Notes: generated from the sequence alone by a model not told the origin. A stretch of 64,000 nucleotides of DNA from Liquorilactobacillus sicerae (GCF_029916425.1 NZ_JAHAVQ010000013.1:1-64000), one strand, 5' to 3'. Positions 1-8,867 are shown, counted from the first letter of the stretch. Translations and numbers: made by a program.

Positions 1-120
1 AGTAGCTGTGGATTTGATGATGGCAAGCATACTCTAAATGTTCGACAATGGACTTGTCCTAGCTGTGGAATTCACCATGATAGAGATATAAATGCAGCTA
101 AAAATATTCTAAGTGCTTAA
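1..120 (+). CDS. tnpB: TnpB (IS200/IS605 OrfB) C-terminal fragment, cut by window edge
   Basis: Reading frame 1 is open from the first base to a TAA at 118-120 and encodes the last 39 residues of a TnpB protein. It shows the end of the zinc-ribbon (a Cys near the start, then a CPSC pair) followed by the [10 protein letters not shown] tail, which carries the last catalytic Asp of the RuvC-like nuclease. In this family TnpB is an RNA-guided nuclease that helps retain the element. The rest of the gene lies upstream of the window, so completeness cannot be judged. Confidence 0.85.
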   Translation, partial: SSCGFDDGKHTLNVRQWTCPSCGIHHDRDINAAKNILSA

Positions 121-246
121 CTTAAGTCCTAGCTGGGCTGGAACAGCCCTTAGTAAATAGCCGTAACCTCTATTTAGCACTCTTTGAGTGTTAAACAAGT
201 CAGTGGTGTTCCTAGAAGCTCGTTACTTTAGTAACGAGTAGTTCAC
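1..246 (+). mobile_element. Right end of an IS200/IS605-family element with probable omega-RNA region
   Basis: The sequence after the tnpB stop is non-coding and ends in a perfect 8-bp hairpin (219-226 with 231-238, loop TTTA), followed by TAGTTCAC at about 239-246. Subterminal hairpins recognised by the Y1 transposase are typical of IS200/IS605 ends. The strand covering the end of tnpB and the right end normally yields the guide (omega or reRNA), whose guide part would begin just past about 246. The exact end is inferred. The left end and any tnpA are outside the window. Confidence 0.65.
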
Positions 247-288
247 TGATCCAGTTTTATAATCAGAATATAAATGGGAGGCAAAACA

Positions 289-1215
289 ATGACAGAAAAT
301 TTAACATGTGAACTTCAGCCAAAACAAACAGCAACCGCGACTCAAACAACCGTCACGATTGATAAACGTTTTTCAACTAATGAGCTGCCAATTGAGGCTG
401 GTCGTTACCGTCTGATTCTAGGAAGGTTTTGTCCTTGGGCAACTCAAGTGGCAATTGAAATTGATTACTTGGGTTTGGATCAAGCAATTTCAAAGGGCGT
501 TATTTATCCTTTACGACGTAATGGAATCCAAACTGATTGGTGGTTTGGTGAGCGCGATGAAATTGAAGATCCAGTCTTAAAGACGACTCGTTTATCGCAA
601 AATTATCAGAAAGCTCTGCCGGATTTTGACGGTCGTTCCAGCGTTCCGGCGTTAGTTGATGTTAAAACTGGAAAGGTTGTCAATAATGTCACAAATACGC
701 TTTTAGATGAATTTGCTTTAAAATGGGGACGTTATGCAAATGAGAAACAGATCGAATTTTTCCCACAAACTCAGGTTGGTGAATTCAAAACTGCTGCAAC
801 TGATATCTTAGAAAACATCAACCGGTTACCAGAAAAAATTATAAGCGTTAAATCTCAAGTTGAGTATGAAAAATTAGTTCACATCTTTTTTGACCATTTA
901 GCAAAATTCGAGCAGATTTTGCAACGGCAGAAATATTTGTGGGGTGATAAGTTAACACAATTAGATATTCGCTTGTATGTCAGTTTACTGAGATTTGATT
1001 TAGTTTATTATTATCAAAATAAACTAAATCTGCATCAACTGACAGATTATCCGGCGCTTTGGACTTATACAAAGCGCTTAGCCCAAATCCCGGCTTTTAA
1101 GAATTATACAGATTTTGAAGACATTAAAAAGCACTTCTATCAGCAAGATGATCGGCCAATTACGACTTTTGAGCGGGTGATTCCATTACTGAATGAGCAG
1201 AAGTGGTTAAATTAA
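289..1215 (+). CDS. Glutathione S-transferase-like protein (YqjG/Ecm4 family, omega-type)
   Basis: The protein of about 308 residues has a thioredoxin-fold N-terminal half with an FCPWA motif (Cys48) followed by an all-helical C-terminal half, as in glutathionyl-hydroquinone reductases. In that family the CPWA cysteine forms a mixed disulfide with the thiol adduct and releases the reduced product. An upstream ATG at 274 overlaps the GGGAGG ribosome site (276-281), so ATG 289 is the better start. A close paralog lies at 23165-24094, and both copies sit beside Met T-box-controlled sulfur genes. Lactobacilli often lack glutathione synthesis, so the true thiol partner is unknown. Substrate unknown. 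Confidence 0.8.
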   Translation: MTENLTCELQPKQTATATQTTVTIDKRFSTNELPIEAGRYRLILGRFCPWATQVAIEIDYLGLDQAISKGVIYPLRRNGIQTDWWFGERDEIEDPVLKTTRLSQNYQKALPDFDGRSSVPALVDVKTGKVVNNVTNTLLDEFALKWGRYANEKQIEFFPQTQVGEFKTAATDILENINRLPEKIISVKSQVEYEKLVHIFFDHLAKFEQILQRQKYLWGDKLTQLDIRLYVSLLRFDLVYYYQNKLNLHQLTDYPALWTYTKRLAQIPAFKNYTDFEDIKKHFYQQDDRPITTFERVIPLLNEQKWLN

Positions 1216-1228
1216 TTTGAAAAAAGGC

Positions 1229-1257
1229 TTGACAGATTTTTTCTGAAAGATTAGAAT
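1229..1257 (+). promoter_or_regulatory. Sigma-A type promoter of the first Met T-box
   Basis: TTGACA at 1229-1234 and TAGAAT at 1252-1257 are separated by 17 bases. The start of transcription would fall about 6-8 bases later, just before the T-box leader. Confidence 0.75.
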
Positions 1258-1263
1258 ACGAAT

Positions 1264-1557
1264 AACTTATTAATTAAAACTTAATTTTGAGAAATCTTTT
1301 GAAAAGAAGAGTAGCTATAATAATTGAGTAAAGAGAGCCTGGGTCAGCTGAAAACGGGCATCAATTAAAGTAGTGAAGATGAGCTTTGAAACAGAAGCAG
1401 CTGGTGCAAGCCAGTTGCCCGGCAGGAACCGTTAGCTTCCCAGATATTTGTGATTCACAAGTATCGTTGAGGCATCGTTCTTTGATGTGAAAAAGGGTGG
1501 CACCGCGGTTTCCTCGCCCCTTGTTTGTCAGCAGTGACGAACAGGGGGCTTTTTTTG
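1264..1557 (+). promoter_or_regulatory. T-box riboswitch, methionine specifier (T-box 1)
   Basis: The conserved T-box sequence AGGGTGGCACCGCG lies near 1494-1507, followed by a terminator hairpin (1516-1549) and a T run. In stem I, GCTA and AATTGA near the 5' side pair with TCAATT and TAGT on the 3' side. This leaves a specifier loop GAAGATGAG in which AUG (1379-1381) is followed by the usual purine. The leader should read through when tRNA-Met is uncharged, switching on the MetE-like gene 34 bases downstream. Confidence 0.93.
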
Positions 1558-1590
1558 TGCAGTTAAATTTTAAAAAGGGAGTTTAGAGTT

Positions 1591-2721
1591 ATGACCAATA
1601 CAACAGCAACCAAATTACATTACGATATCGTCGGGAGTTTTTTACGTCCAGCAGAATTAAAGCAGGCACGAGCGGACTTTGCAGCAGGTAAAATTACGGC
1701 AAACCAGTTGCACGCAGTTGAGGATAAGTTGATCAAAGATTTAGTAGCCAAAGAGAAACAAAATGGTTTGCAAATCGTTACCGATGGAGAGTTTCGCCGC
1801 AGTTATTGGCACTTAGATACTTTCTGGGGCTTTAACGGGATAAAGCATACACATGCTAAGCAGGGTTATCTTTTTCATGATGAAGAAACTCGAAATGATT
1901 CAGCTCAAGTCGTCGGAAAAATTTCGTTTAATCCTGACCATCCAGATTTGCAGGCTTATAAATTTCTTTATGATCTAACGAAAGATGATCCAGAAATTAC
2001 AGCCCGTCAAAGTATTCCAGCTCCAGCACAGTTTTATGCAGAATTGGTTAGAGGCGAAGAAAACATTCAAGCATTGCAAAGGGTTTATGATTCCACTGAA
2101 GATCTGATTAATGATATTGGAGAAGCGTATCGTTCTTTGATCTTAGCACTTTATGCGACAGGTTGTCGGGATGTAAAAATTGATGACTGTACTTGGGGAA
2201 TGGTCGTTGATAATAATTTCTGGAAAACAATGGCAAATGGTGCTTATAATCGTGAAAAACTTGAACAACTATATTTAGCAGTAAATAATTCAGCTTTGCA
2301 TGACCTGCCAAAAGATTTGCGAATTAGCACTCATGTTTGTCGCGGTAATTATCATTCAACTTGGGCAGCTTCTGGTGGTTATGACCCAGTCGCTGATTAC
2401 CTATTTGCTAAAGAAAATGTGCAGGCCTTTTATCTGGAATTTGATGATAATCGTTCCGGCGATTTTGCTCCCTTGGCTAAAGTGGCAGCTGGCAAAGATG
2501 TTGTTTTAGGCTTAGTTACCAGTAAAAAACCCGAGTTAGAGGATCAGCAGACTTTGATCAACCGAGTCAAAGAAGCCAGTCAATATCTACCGTTGGAGCA
2601 TTTAGCTTTGAGTACACAATGTGGTTTTGCTTCAACGGAGGAAGGCAACAAGCTAACAGAGGAACAGCAGTGGGCCAAGATCCGCTTAGTTGTCGAAACC
2701 GCAAAAAAAATTTGGAAGTAA
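1591..2721 (+). CDS. MetE C-terminal-like methionine synthase family protein (YxjG/YxjH type)
   Basis: The 376-residue protein matches only the catalytic (C-terminal) barrel of cobalamin-independent methionine synthase. It opens with a DIVGSFLRP motif, has a TDGEFRR segment, and has the zinc-site candidates in STHVCRGN and LSTQCGF. Family members methylate homocysteine or cleave methylated thiols, and the short form lacks the folate-binding N-terminal half, so the methyl donor is uncertain. AAAAGGGAG upstream gives a clear ribosome site. Its position directly behind a Met-specific T-box supports a role in methionine supply. Confidence 0.87.
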   Translation: MTNTTATKLHYDIVGSFLRPAELKQARADFAAGKITANQLHAVEDKLIKDLVAKEKQNGLQIVTDGEFRRSYWHLDTFWGFNGIKHTHAKQGYLFHDEETRNDSAQVVGKISFNPDHPDLQAYKFLYDLTKDDPEITARQSIPAPAQFYAELVRGEENIQALQRVYDSTEDLINDIGEAYRSLILALYATGCRDVKIDDCTWGMVVDNNFWKTMANGAYNREKLEQLYLAVNNSALHDLPKDLRISTHVCRGNYHSTWAASGGYDPVADYLFAKENVQAFYLEFDDNRSGDFAPLAKVAAGKDVVLGLVTSKKPELEDQQTLINRVKEASQYLPLEHLALSTQCGFASTEEGNKLTEEQQWAKIRLVVETAKKIWK

Positions 2722-2737
2722 AAATTAAAATTAGTTG

Positions 2738-2769
2738 TTGACATTCGTAATCAGTTATTGTAGTATAAT
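2738..2769 (+). promoter_or_regulatory. Promoter of the second Met T-box
   Basis: TTGACA at 2738-2743 is followed after 17 bases by TAGTAT (2761-2766), which overlaps a consensus TATAAT at 2764-2769. The transport operon therefore has its own start and does not depend on read-through from the MetE-like gene. Confidence 0.65.
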
Positions 2770-2774
2770 TTATA

Positions 2775-3077
2775 GTTTTTAATAAATATAAAATGATAAA
2801 AGATGAGTAGTTTGATAATTCCTTTTACAGAGAAACTTGATTGATGAGAATAGTTGCTGGAATAGTAAATGAAGATGGTCTTTTAAAAATAAAATCTGAT
2901 GTGAGCTTGAACAAGTCAGCATTAGACAGGAATGCCTGTTATAGCATCGAGGTTATAAATATAATCAGTTTATTTATGACCTGGCAAGAATGATCGAAGT
3001 AATTTGATTATTGAATAACGAGTGGTAACGCGAAAAATATCGCCTCGTAGTTAGGAAATAACTGCGGGGTGTTTTTT
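2775..3077 (+). promoter_or_regulatory. T-box riboswitch, methionine specifier (T-box 2)
   Basis: The T-box core GAGTGGTAACGCG lies near 3020-3032, and the terminator stem at 3041-3071 is followed by a T run. At the base of stem I, AAAAGA pairs with TCTTTT and GTTT with AAAT. This leaves GAAGATGG as the specifier loop, with AUG at 2875-2877. The leader is of a different sequence class from T-box 1 but closely resembles T-box 4 (12041-12327). Confidence 0.9.
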
Positions 3078-3099
3078 TATATTAGAAAGGAAAAATAAA

Positions 3100-3180
3100 A
3101 TGAGTCGATTACGAAAGCATAGTGTTAATCAGTGGATGGCGTTATGGCGAGCTACTGGTTGTGATGTTGGACGAATGTAA
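3100..3180 (+). CDS. 26-residue small protein or leader peptide between T-box 2 and the ABC operon
   Basis: An ATG at 3100 with AGAAAGG nine bases upstream opens a 26-codon frame ending at TAA 3178-3180. The peptide is basic, rich in Trp, Arg and Met, carries one Cys, and ends CDVGRM. It lies immediately after the T-box terminator and 55 bases before the lipoprotein gene. The ribosome site is as good as those of the large genes. It could be a translated leader sensing an amino acid (Met, Trp or Cys codons near its end) or a real small protein. I do not recognise a family. Confidence 0.55.
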   Translation: MSRLRKHSVNQWMALWRATGCDVGRM

Positions 3181-3235
3181 CCTTTGAACAATAAAAATAT
3201 AGAAAGTTCAATATCAACAAATGAGGTATGAAAAT

Positions 3236-4240
3236 ATGAAGAAAATTAAATTATATATGTTATCATTTTTGTCTATATTAATTTTGTTGCTGGCTAGTTG
3301 TGGTTCTAAAAATAGTGGATCAAATGAATCTAAAAAAACAAAAACCATTTCAATCGGTTATCAATCAGGAATGCCAGTTTTTACAATTGCTAAGGAACGG
3401 GGGAGTTTAGCAAAAGCTTTGGCAAAGAAGGGATATAAAGTTTCATGGCACTATTTTGATTCTACTACAGATATGATTAACTCAGCAGGAAATACAAATG
3501 GAGTTGATTTTGGTGGAGGTGGATCAACAGCATTTGTTTTTGGTCAAGCATCAGATAAATCGATAGTTAAAGTTGCGGCACAAACATCTGCAGGTCGTGG
3601 ATCTGCAATTATAGTAAGAAAAAATTCAGGTATTAATTCTGTTAAAGATTTAAAGGGTAAGAAAGTTGCTGTAACAAAGGGGGCTGTACAACAATATGAA
3701 TTAGTGGAAGCTCTTAAAAATGCTGGACTAAGTTATAAAGATATTAAAGTTGAATATATGGCACCTTCCGATGCATTAGCTGCTTATAAAAAGGGAGGAC
3801 AATTTGATGCATTGATAATATGGGATCCTTTACTTGCTCAGGCACAAAAAAGTGTTTCAACAAAAGTAATTGCTTATAGAGGTACTATATTTGGCAAAAA
3901 TGCAGACAGAAAATCGGTTGCTTATTACTTTGCAAGTACAAACTTCTTAAAACACAATAAGGCTGCTGTGAAATTGATTATTTCAGAGATAAGAAAATCA
4001 GCTGAGTGGTATAAAAATAATCCTAAAGCTGCTGCTAAATTATTAGCAAAAGCCTACAATACCAATTTTAATTATGTGTATACAGCTGCAAAAAGAAGTG
4101 GATCAAATAAGATAATTCCAGTAAATAAGGATTTATTGTCAGATCTTCAGGCACAGGCTGATGTCTTTTATAATTTGAAATTGGTGCCTAAAAAGATTAA
4201 TGTGTATGATTCAAAATATTATTGGAATTATACAAAATAG
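3236..4240 (+). CDS. ABC transporter substrate-binding lipoprotein, Ssu/Tau/Nrt-like
   Basis: The N-terminus has Lys residues, a hydrophobic stretch and a lipobox LASC, so it is a membrane-anchored lipoprotein. The mature part has the SsuA/TauA pattern: SIGYQSG start, VDFGGGGSTA, an IIVRKNSGI strand and DLKGKKVAVTKGA before the second domain. This family binds sulfonates, taurine, nitrate or thiamine precursors, and the substrate here is unknown. The GAGG at 3223-3226 serves the ATG at 3236, not the ATG at 3221. The permease follows after 10 bases. The Met T-box control points to a sulfur compound. Confidence 0.87.
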   Translation: MKKIKLYMLSFLSILILLLASCGSKNSGSNESKKTKTISIGYQSGMPVFTIAKERGSLAKALAKKGYKVSWHYFDSTTDMINSAGNTNGVDFGGGGSTAFVFGQASDKSIVKVAAQTSAGRGSAIIVRKNSGINSVKDLKGKKVAVTKGAVQQYELVEALKNAGLSYKDIKVEYMAPSDALAAYKKGGQFDALIIWDPLLAQAQKSVSTKVIAYRGTIFGKNADRKSVAYYFASTNFLKHNKAAVKLIISEIRKSAEWYKNNPKAAAKLLAKAYNTNFNYVYTAAKRSGSNKIIPVNKDLLSDLQAQADVFYNLKLVPKKINVYDSKYYWNYTK

Positions 4241-4250
4241 AGAGGTGGAC

Positions 4251-5033
4251 ATGGAAATTAGTAAATTTAAATATAAGAAAATAATTTTTGAATTAGCGCC
4301 ATTTGTCATTCCAGTTATATTATTGATTTTTTGGTATGTTACTACTACTTTCGGCTTTATATCTGATAAAGTTTTTCCGACAATTTCAAGTGTAGTTTCA
4401 GTTACTTTAGAACTGTTGAGGAATGGGGAACTAGAAGAAAATGTTCTTATTAGCTTTGAAAGAGCAGTTAGTGGTTTAATCATTGGTGGATTAATAGGCT
4501 TTATTTTAGGTATTGTTAATGGCCTATCAAAGTGGAGTTTTGCTTTCTTGGATTCTGTTATACAAATGATTAGAACAATTCCTCATTTATCTTTGTTGCC
4601 TTTAGTAGTTATTTGGTTTGGAGTATCTGAAACTGGTAAAGTCTTTTTAGTTTCTTTAGGTGTATTATTCCCAATTTATATAAATACTTTATCTGGCATA
4701 AAGGGCGTAGATCCAGAATTAAAAGAAATGGGAGAAGTATATGGATTGAAGAAAATTGGCCTTTTTAGAGAGATTATTTTTCCTGCAGCTTTGCCATCTA
4801 TATTAATTGGGTTTAGATATGCCTTAGGAAATATGTGGATAACACTTATCGTTGCAGAAACCGTTGCAGCAAATTCAGGTATTGGTTATATGGCGACAAA
4901 TGCAAGAGACTTTATGCAATTAAATATTATTGTTTTGAGTATAATTATTTATGCTCTTTTGGGAAAATTATCTGATATATTAGCTAAATTGTTGGAAAGC
5001 CATTACTTGTTCTGGTATTTTGCAAATAAATAA
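4251..5033 (+). CDS. ABC transporter permease, SsuC/TauC-like
   Basis: The roughly 260-residue protein has about six hydrophobic segments and the EAA-type cytoplasmic loop (MGEVYGLKKIGLFREIIFP) of binding-protein-dependent importers. It resembles SsuC/TauC. The AGAGGTGG site at 4241-4248 sets the start at ATG 4251. It forms one transporter with the lipoprotein just upstream and, most likely, with the ATPase at 6906-7631. Almost 1.9 kb of decayed genes now separates it from that ATPase. A closely similar permease is encoded at 54506-55285. Confidence 0.87.
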   Translation: MEISKFKYKKIIFELAPFVIPVILLIFWYVTTTFGFISDKVFPTISSVVSVTLELLRNGELEENVLISFERAVSGLIIGGLIGFILGIVNGLSKWSFAFLDSVIQMIRTIPHLSLLPLVVIWFGVSETGKVFLVSLGVLFPIYINTLSGIKGVDPELKEMGEVYGLKKIGLFREIIFPAALPSILIGFRYALGNMWITLIVAETVAANSGIGYMATNARDFMQLNIIVLSIIIYALLGKLSDILAKLLESHYLFWYFANK

Positions 5034-5089
5034 GTATACAAATGTTTAATAAAAAATAGACATGGATACTGATTTGGAGGTCAATCTAC

Positions 5090-5745
5090 ATGATTGAAGA
5101 GCGGTTATATATCTAACTGGATAAAGTGGCATAGAGAAAGAATAAAAGATTTAAATAAGACTCACGGATGGTTATCATTTGTTAGTCAAGGATTATTAAA
5201 AGAAGGCATTTAAACAAAACTAGAAAATATTCCGGGTCCATGATTATTAAAACAGGGTAATGTAATATATTTTCCTGATAAAGATATTCAAGATGCGATT
5301 AATATTAATGGGAAACCTGCCTTAAAACCAACGGCTATACTATGGGAATTTAATGAATATAGTATTGATGGCTCTGCGGTTCCTTTAACTTATAAAGAAC
5401 TTGAAATTGAGACTATGATTAGACAAGATGGTTTGGAGAGAAAATTATATTTTTTACGAGTTAGAAACTCAAAGCTTGCATCTCAAAGGAAAATAAAAGA
5501 GATACCCACTTTTCCTTTATCAAATAAATGTATTTTACCTGCTACTTTTATACCAAAAGAACGATATAAAATTGCTGCACTAACAGTAGAGAATAATATT
5601 TTTGAAAATTTTGAATATCTTGGTAAAGTTGTTGTTACATTTGGTAATGGCAGATATTCATTTACACTGCTTGGAAATACAACTCCTGACGGGGTTCAAG
5701 GATATCTTCATATACATGATTACAAATGGGAAAAAGTTTCTCCCA
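5090..5745 (+). pseudogene. Decayed DUF1684 gene, 3' end lost
   Basis: A ribosome site (GGAGG at 5076-5080) and ATG 5090 lead into a frame that stops almost at once. From about 5115 a single frame with two internal stops carries a recognisable DUF1684 protein. It has WIKWHRERIKDLNKTHGWLS near the start (compare the intact copies at 9536 and 14739) and a later IPTFPLSNKCILPATFIP segment typical of the family. The expected C-terminal CPFAP and AGEK region is missing. The sequence instead runs into an unrelated dehydrogenase fragment at about 5745. Clearly non-functional. Confidence 0.8.
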
Positions 5746-6045
5746 AGCCTTCCAGGCGTATTAATAAACGCATACAAATTTGCATTGAGGGATTATGCGG
5801 ATGTGTCACGTATTGAGAAATCCAAAAAAGTCAGAGTTACAACTATATTTCCGTGACAAGTGGATACAAAAATGTTAAGGGCCTCAGCAACAAATGTAGG
5901 TTTTAACTATAACTCGAAAGAAGTAATTAAACCTTCTACAGTTGCAAAAATTATTGATTTTGTTGCAAATGCTCCGCAAGACATGCAAATCACTAATATT
6001 GTTTTACGTCCAGGACAAGAACTTGGAAATGAATTTAATGTATAG
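5746..6045 (+). pseudogene. Short-chain dehydrogenase (SDR) C-terminal remnant
   Basis: One frame encodes YKFALRDYADVSRIE, then KVRVTTIFP, a TGA stop (5854-5856), and continues QVDTKMLRA to a PSTVAKIIDFV segment. This is the second half of a classical SDR from the YxxxK helix onward. The stop replaces the Gly of the conserved FPG motif, consistent with a single GGA-to-TGA change. The N-terminal NAD-binding half is absent, because the fragment abuts the DUF1684 remnant. Non-functional. Confidence 0.75.
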
Positions 6046-6141
6046 TTTGAAAATGAATTATCTATATAGTTTTTATAAGTAAATATTTATATACTTTAAA
6101 AACTATAAAAAATTATAGAGACTATTAGGGGAAGTGCTTTT

Positions 6142-6842
6142 TTGATTCAATTAAATAAAAGAAAACCAAAATAGGAATCATAGGATGTGAGTATATAGGA
6201 CAAGCTATTGAACAAACTTTAATTAAACATGAATTTTTAAAAGAAAGTATTTACGTTTCTTATCATGGCAACCAAGAAACTTACAACAAACTTTTAAAAA
6301 AAGGATTAGCTGATTGTGTTTTAAGTAACAAGCAAATATTTGTTAAGTCAGATGTAATTTTTATAACTATACACTCTCAATATATAGTTTATTTACGTGG
6401 AGTTACTTTATCCCAAAGTGTACAAGTTATTTCTTGTATAGCTGGATTATCAACTGAAGTGTTAAAAAAATGTTACTAGAATAATGATTAGCGGGCCAAA
6501 CGGTTTTTTTGAAGAAAAAGATTTAGATGCTTTTACAGTAGGAGTGCGTTTACCAGTAATATTATTAAGTTACATTAATAAGAAAGATACTAAAGACGTT
6601 GAATATGCAGTTTCTATCCTTGGTTTTTGGAAGTATATTTATAGTCAAGAAAAGTTATACCGGTATTTTCTTTAGAGGGTGAAACAAAAGAATATGTTTT
6701 TAATATGGCAAAGAAGGGTAGAATTGCAGATACAGTAATTGAAGATTTAAGATCAGGTGATAGCTTTTTAACTGCATTAAACAATGAAATAAAAAGAAGC
6801 CAAAAAATAATTAAAAATATAAATAAATTGGTAGTATATTAG
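6142..6842 (+). pseudogene. Pyrroline-5-carboxylate reductase-like (ProC family) remnant
   Basis: After TTG 6142 a frameshift precedes IGIIGCEYIGQAI, a Rossmann GxxxxG start. Further on come KSDVIFITI and VISCIAGLS, as in ProC-type reductases. A stop follows KKCY, then MISGPNGFFEE and, in another frame, the helical C-terminus ending at TAG 6840-6842. At least three disruptions are visible. A reductase of this fold could once have acted on the imported compound. It lies between the permease and ATPase genes of the same transporter. Confidence 0.65.
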
Positions 6843-6905
6843 ACGTTAACTTATTTTAGTTATTTAAGTAGATAATTAGTTTTCTAGTGGAGGGAAATAT
6901 TTATT

Positions 6906-7631
6906 TTGGTAAATGGTATAGATATTACGCTAAAAGAAATATCAAAATCATATAATAAAAATTATATTTTAAGGAATATTAATCTAAAAATTAATAATGG
7001 TGAGTTTATTGCGGTAGTTGGCAAAAGTGGTTGCGGGAAAAGTACACTTTTGAGGATGATTTCAGGGCTTGAAACTCCAACAAGTGGTAAAGTTTTTTAT
7101 GATGATATTGAACATAATAAAATTACAAAAGAAGTAAAAATCATGTTTCAAAATCCAAGATTGTTACCGTGGAAAAATTTACTAGATAATGTAAAACTTG
7201 GATTGCCAAAGGCTTCTTTTAATAAAGCTAAAGATTCATTAAAAAGTGTTGGATTATTCTTAAAAAAGAGTTCATATCCTTGGCAAATATCTGGTGGGCA
7301 AGCGCAGCGAGTCTCATTGGCAAGAGCATTAGCCAGTTCGCCTAAATTATTACTGCTAGATGAACCGTTGGGAGCTTTAGACGCTTTTACAAGAATGGAG
7401 ATGCAGAATCTAATACAAAAAATTTGGTTAGAAGAAAAATTTAATGCAATCTTAGTAACCCATGATGTACCAGAAGCTGTCTATTTAGCTGATAGAGTTA
7501 TTTTAGTACAAGAAAATAAAATAATTTTAGATGAAAGAATTTGTTTACCAAGACCCAGGAAACGTGAAAGTGAAGAATTTGTAAATAAAAGTAATAAAAT
7601 ATTGAATTTAATTATGAAAAATGCAATTTAA
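6906..7631 (+). CDS. ABC transporter ATPase, SsuB/TauB-like
   Basis: The 241-residue ATPase has Walker A GKSGCGKST (residues 39-47), signature ISGGQAQRVSLARAL, Walker B LLLLDEPLGALDA and an H-loop VTHDV. These features place it with SsuB/TauB importer ATPases. TTG 6906 with GGAGGG at 6889-6894 is the best start. It should energise the binding protein and permease encoded at 3236-5033 despite the decayed genes in between. Promoter or read-through arrangement is unclear. The region is markedly AT-rich compared with 27-33 kb. Confidence 0.88.
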   Translation: MVNGIDITLKEISKSYNKNYILRNINLKINNGEFIAVVGKSGCGKSTLLRMISGLETPTSGKVFYDDIEHNKITKEVKIMFQNPRLLPWKNLLDNVKLGLPKASFNKAKDSLKSVGLFLKKSSYPWQISGGQAQRVSLARALASSPKLLLLDEPLGALDAFTRMEMQNLIQKIWLEEKFNAILVTHDVPEAVYLADRVILVQENKIILDERICLPRPRKRESEEFVNKSNKILNLIMKNAI

Positions 7632-7688
7632 TCTATTTGTGCTATATAATAATTTTTTTATTTTTGAGAATAAAGGAGTTTATATTTT

Positions 7689-8867
7689 ATGAGAGAACAA
7701 TCTGAATTTATTTATAAAATTATAAGCCAAATGAATAAAGAAAATTTAGATGTATGTATATTTTCATCTGCTGATGCAGTTTTCTACAGTACTGGTTTTT
7801 TATCTAGGATACTTTATTCATCTGGAAAAGTTGGAGGAGCTTTCTCAATTGTAACTAAAACGGGAGATGTTTATTTAATATGTAGTGAGTTTGAGCGTTT
7901 AAGCGCCGAAAGCATTTGCTCAAAAAAAATTAAAATACTTTCTTATCCAGTATGGATCTATATAGAAGACTATGCAAAGAAAAATATGAAAAAAAATTCT
8001 CAACCAAATAAAAATGCAGCTGTTGATTTGACCACTGAAATTATATTAGATAAATATTCTAATTATCATAGAGTGGGAATACAAGAAGACTGGATGACTT
8101 TTTATTATGAAAACTATATACGTGAAAAATTGGAATCTTATGAATTAATTGACTGTTCAAAAGTTTTGACTGAAGCCAGAGTTGTAAAAAGCAAGTGGGA
8201 AATAGATATATTGAGAAGAAATGCACAAAAAGCAGAAGTCTCAATGAATTTGACTAGTAAGAAGATTGTGCCAGGAATGAGTATGATTGAAATATATAAA
8301 ATATTTGATCTATTTTGCAGAACTGGTTCAAAGTGGGTTACTAATGTTTCACATGCGCATACAATTGGAAGTTACTTCACACCATACTGGAATCCAATTG
8401 ATTATAAAGTAAAGAGAGGAGACCTTGTTAGATTAGATGGTGGTCCAAATATTGATGGATATAAATCTGATTTAGGAAGGACCTACGTTGTGGAAAATTA
8501 TGTTAATGATAAAAGTAAGGAAGTTTATGATGAACTTTGGAAAGGATTTATCTATGGTGTAGAGAATATAAAACCAGGGGTTAGAATGTGTGATATTTTT
8601 AATGGAATAAATGACCGAATAAATTTAAAAAAATATAATTATGTAAGAGGCCATTATGGGCATTCTATAAGTTGCAGTACAGATGGAGAAGAAGGACCTT
8701 TTATATCTCCAAAAGAAAAAAGAGTTTTTAAACCTGGTATGGTTATGTGCTTGGAAACGCCGTTTTATAGTTCTAATCTGCAAACCTTTAATATTGAAGA
8801 CACTTTTTTAGTTACTGAAAATGGTACAGAATTTTTTACGCATGCTAGTCCATCTTTGATTAATTGA
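7689..8867 (+). CDS. M24 family metallopeptidase (Xaa-Pro peptidase/creatinase-like)
   Basis: The 392-residue protein has a creatinase-like N-terminal domain (about 1-170) and a pita-bread M24 domain. All five metal ligands are visible: D250 in RLDGG, D261 in KSDLGRT, H325 in GHYGHS, E356 in CLETPF and E370 in NIEDTF. Such enzymes cleave X-Pro dipeptides or C-N bonds of small substrates. It sits 57 bases behind the ATPase gene with a GGAG site, so it probably processes the imported compound or a peptide form of it. Substrate not deducible. Confidence 0.82.
   Translation: MREQSEFIYKIISQMNKENLDVCIFSSADAVFYSTGFLSRILYSSGKVGGAFSIVTKTGDVYLICSEFERLSAESICSKKIKILSYPVWIYIEDYAKKNMKKNSQPNKNAAVDLTTEIILDKYSNYHRVGIQEDWMTFYYENYIREKLESYELIDCSKVLTEARVVKSKWEIDILRRNAQKAEVSMNLTSKKIVPGMSMIEIYKIFDLFCRTGSKWVTNVSHAHTIGSYFTPYWNPIDYKVKRGDLVRLDGGPNIDGYKSDLGRTYVVENYVNDKSKEVYDELWKGFIYGVENIKPGVRMCDIFNGINDRINLKKYNYVRGHYGHSISCSTDGEEGPFISPKEKRVFKPGMVMCLETPFYSSNLQTFNIEDTFLVTENGTEFFTHASPSLIN

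Noticed and set aside
2775-3077. A non-methionine specifier (for example GGU or GAU) in T-box 2
   Set aside because: Pairing of the flanking stems leaves the same GAAGATG loop as in the other five leaders, so AUG is the consistent choice.
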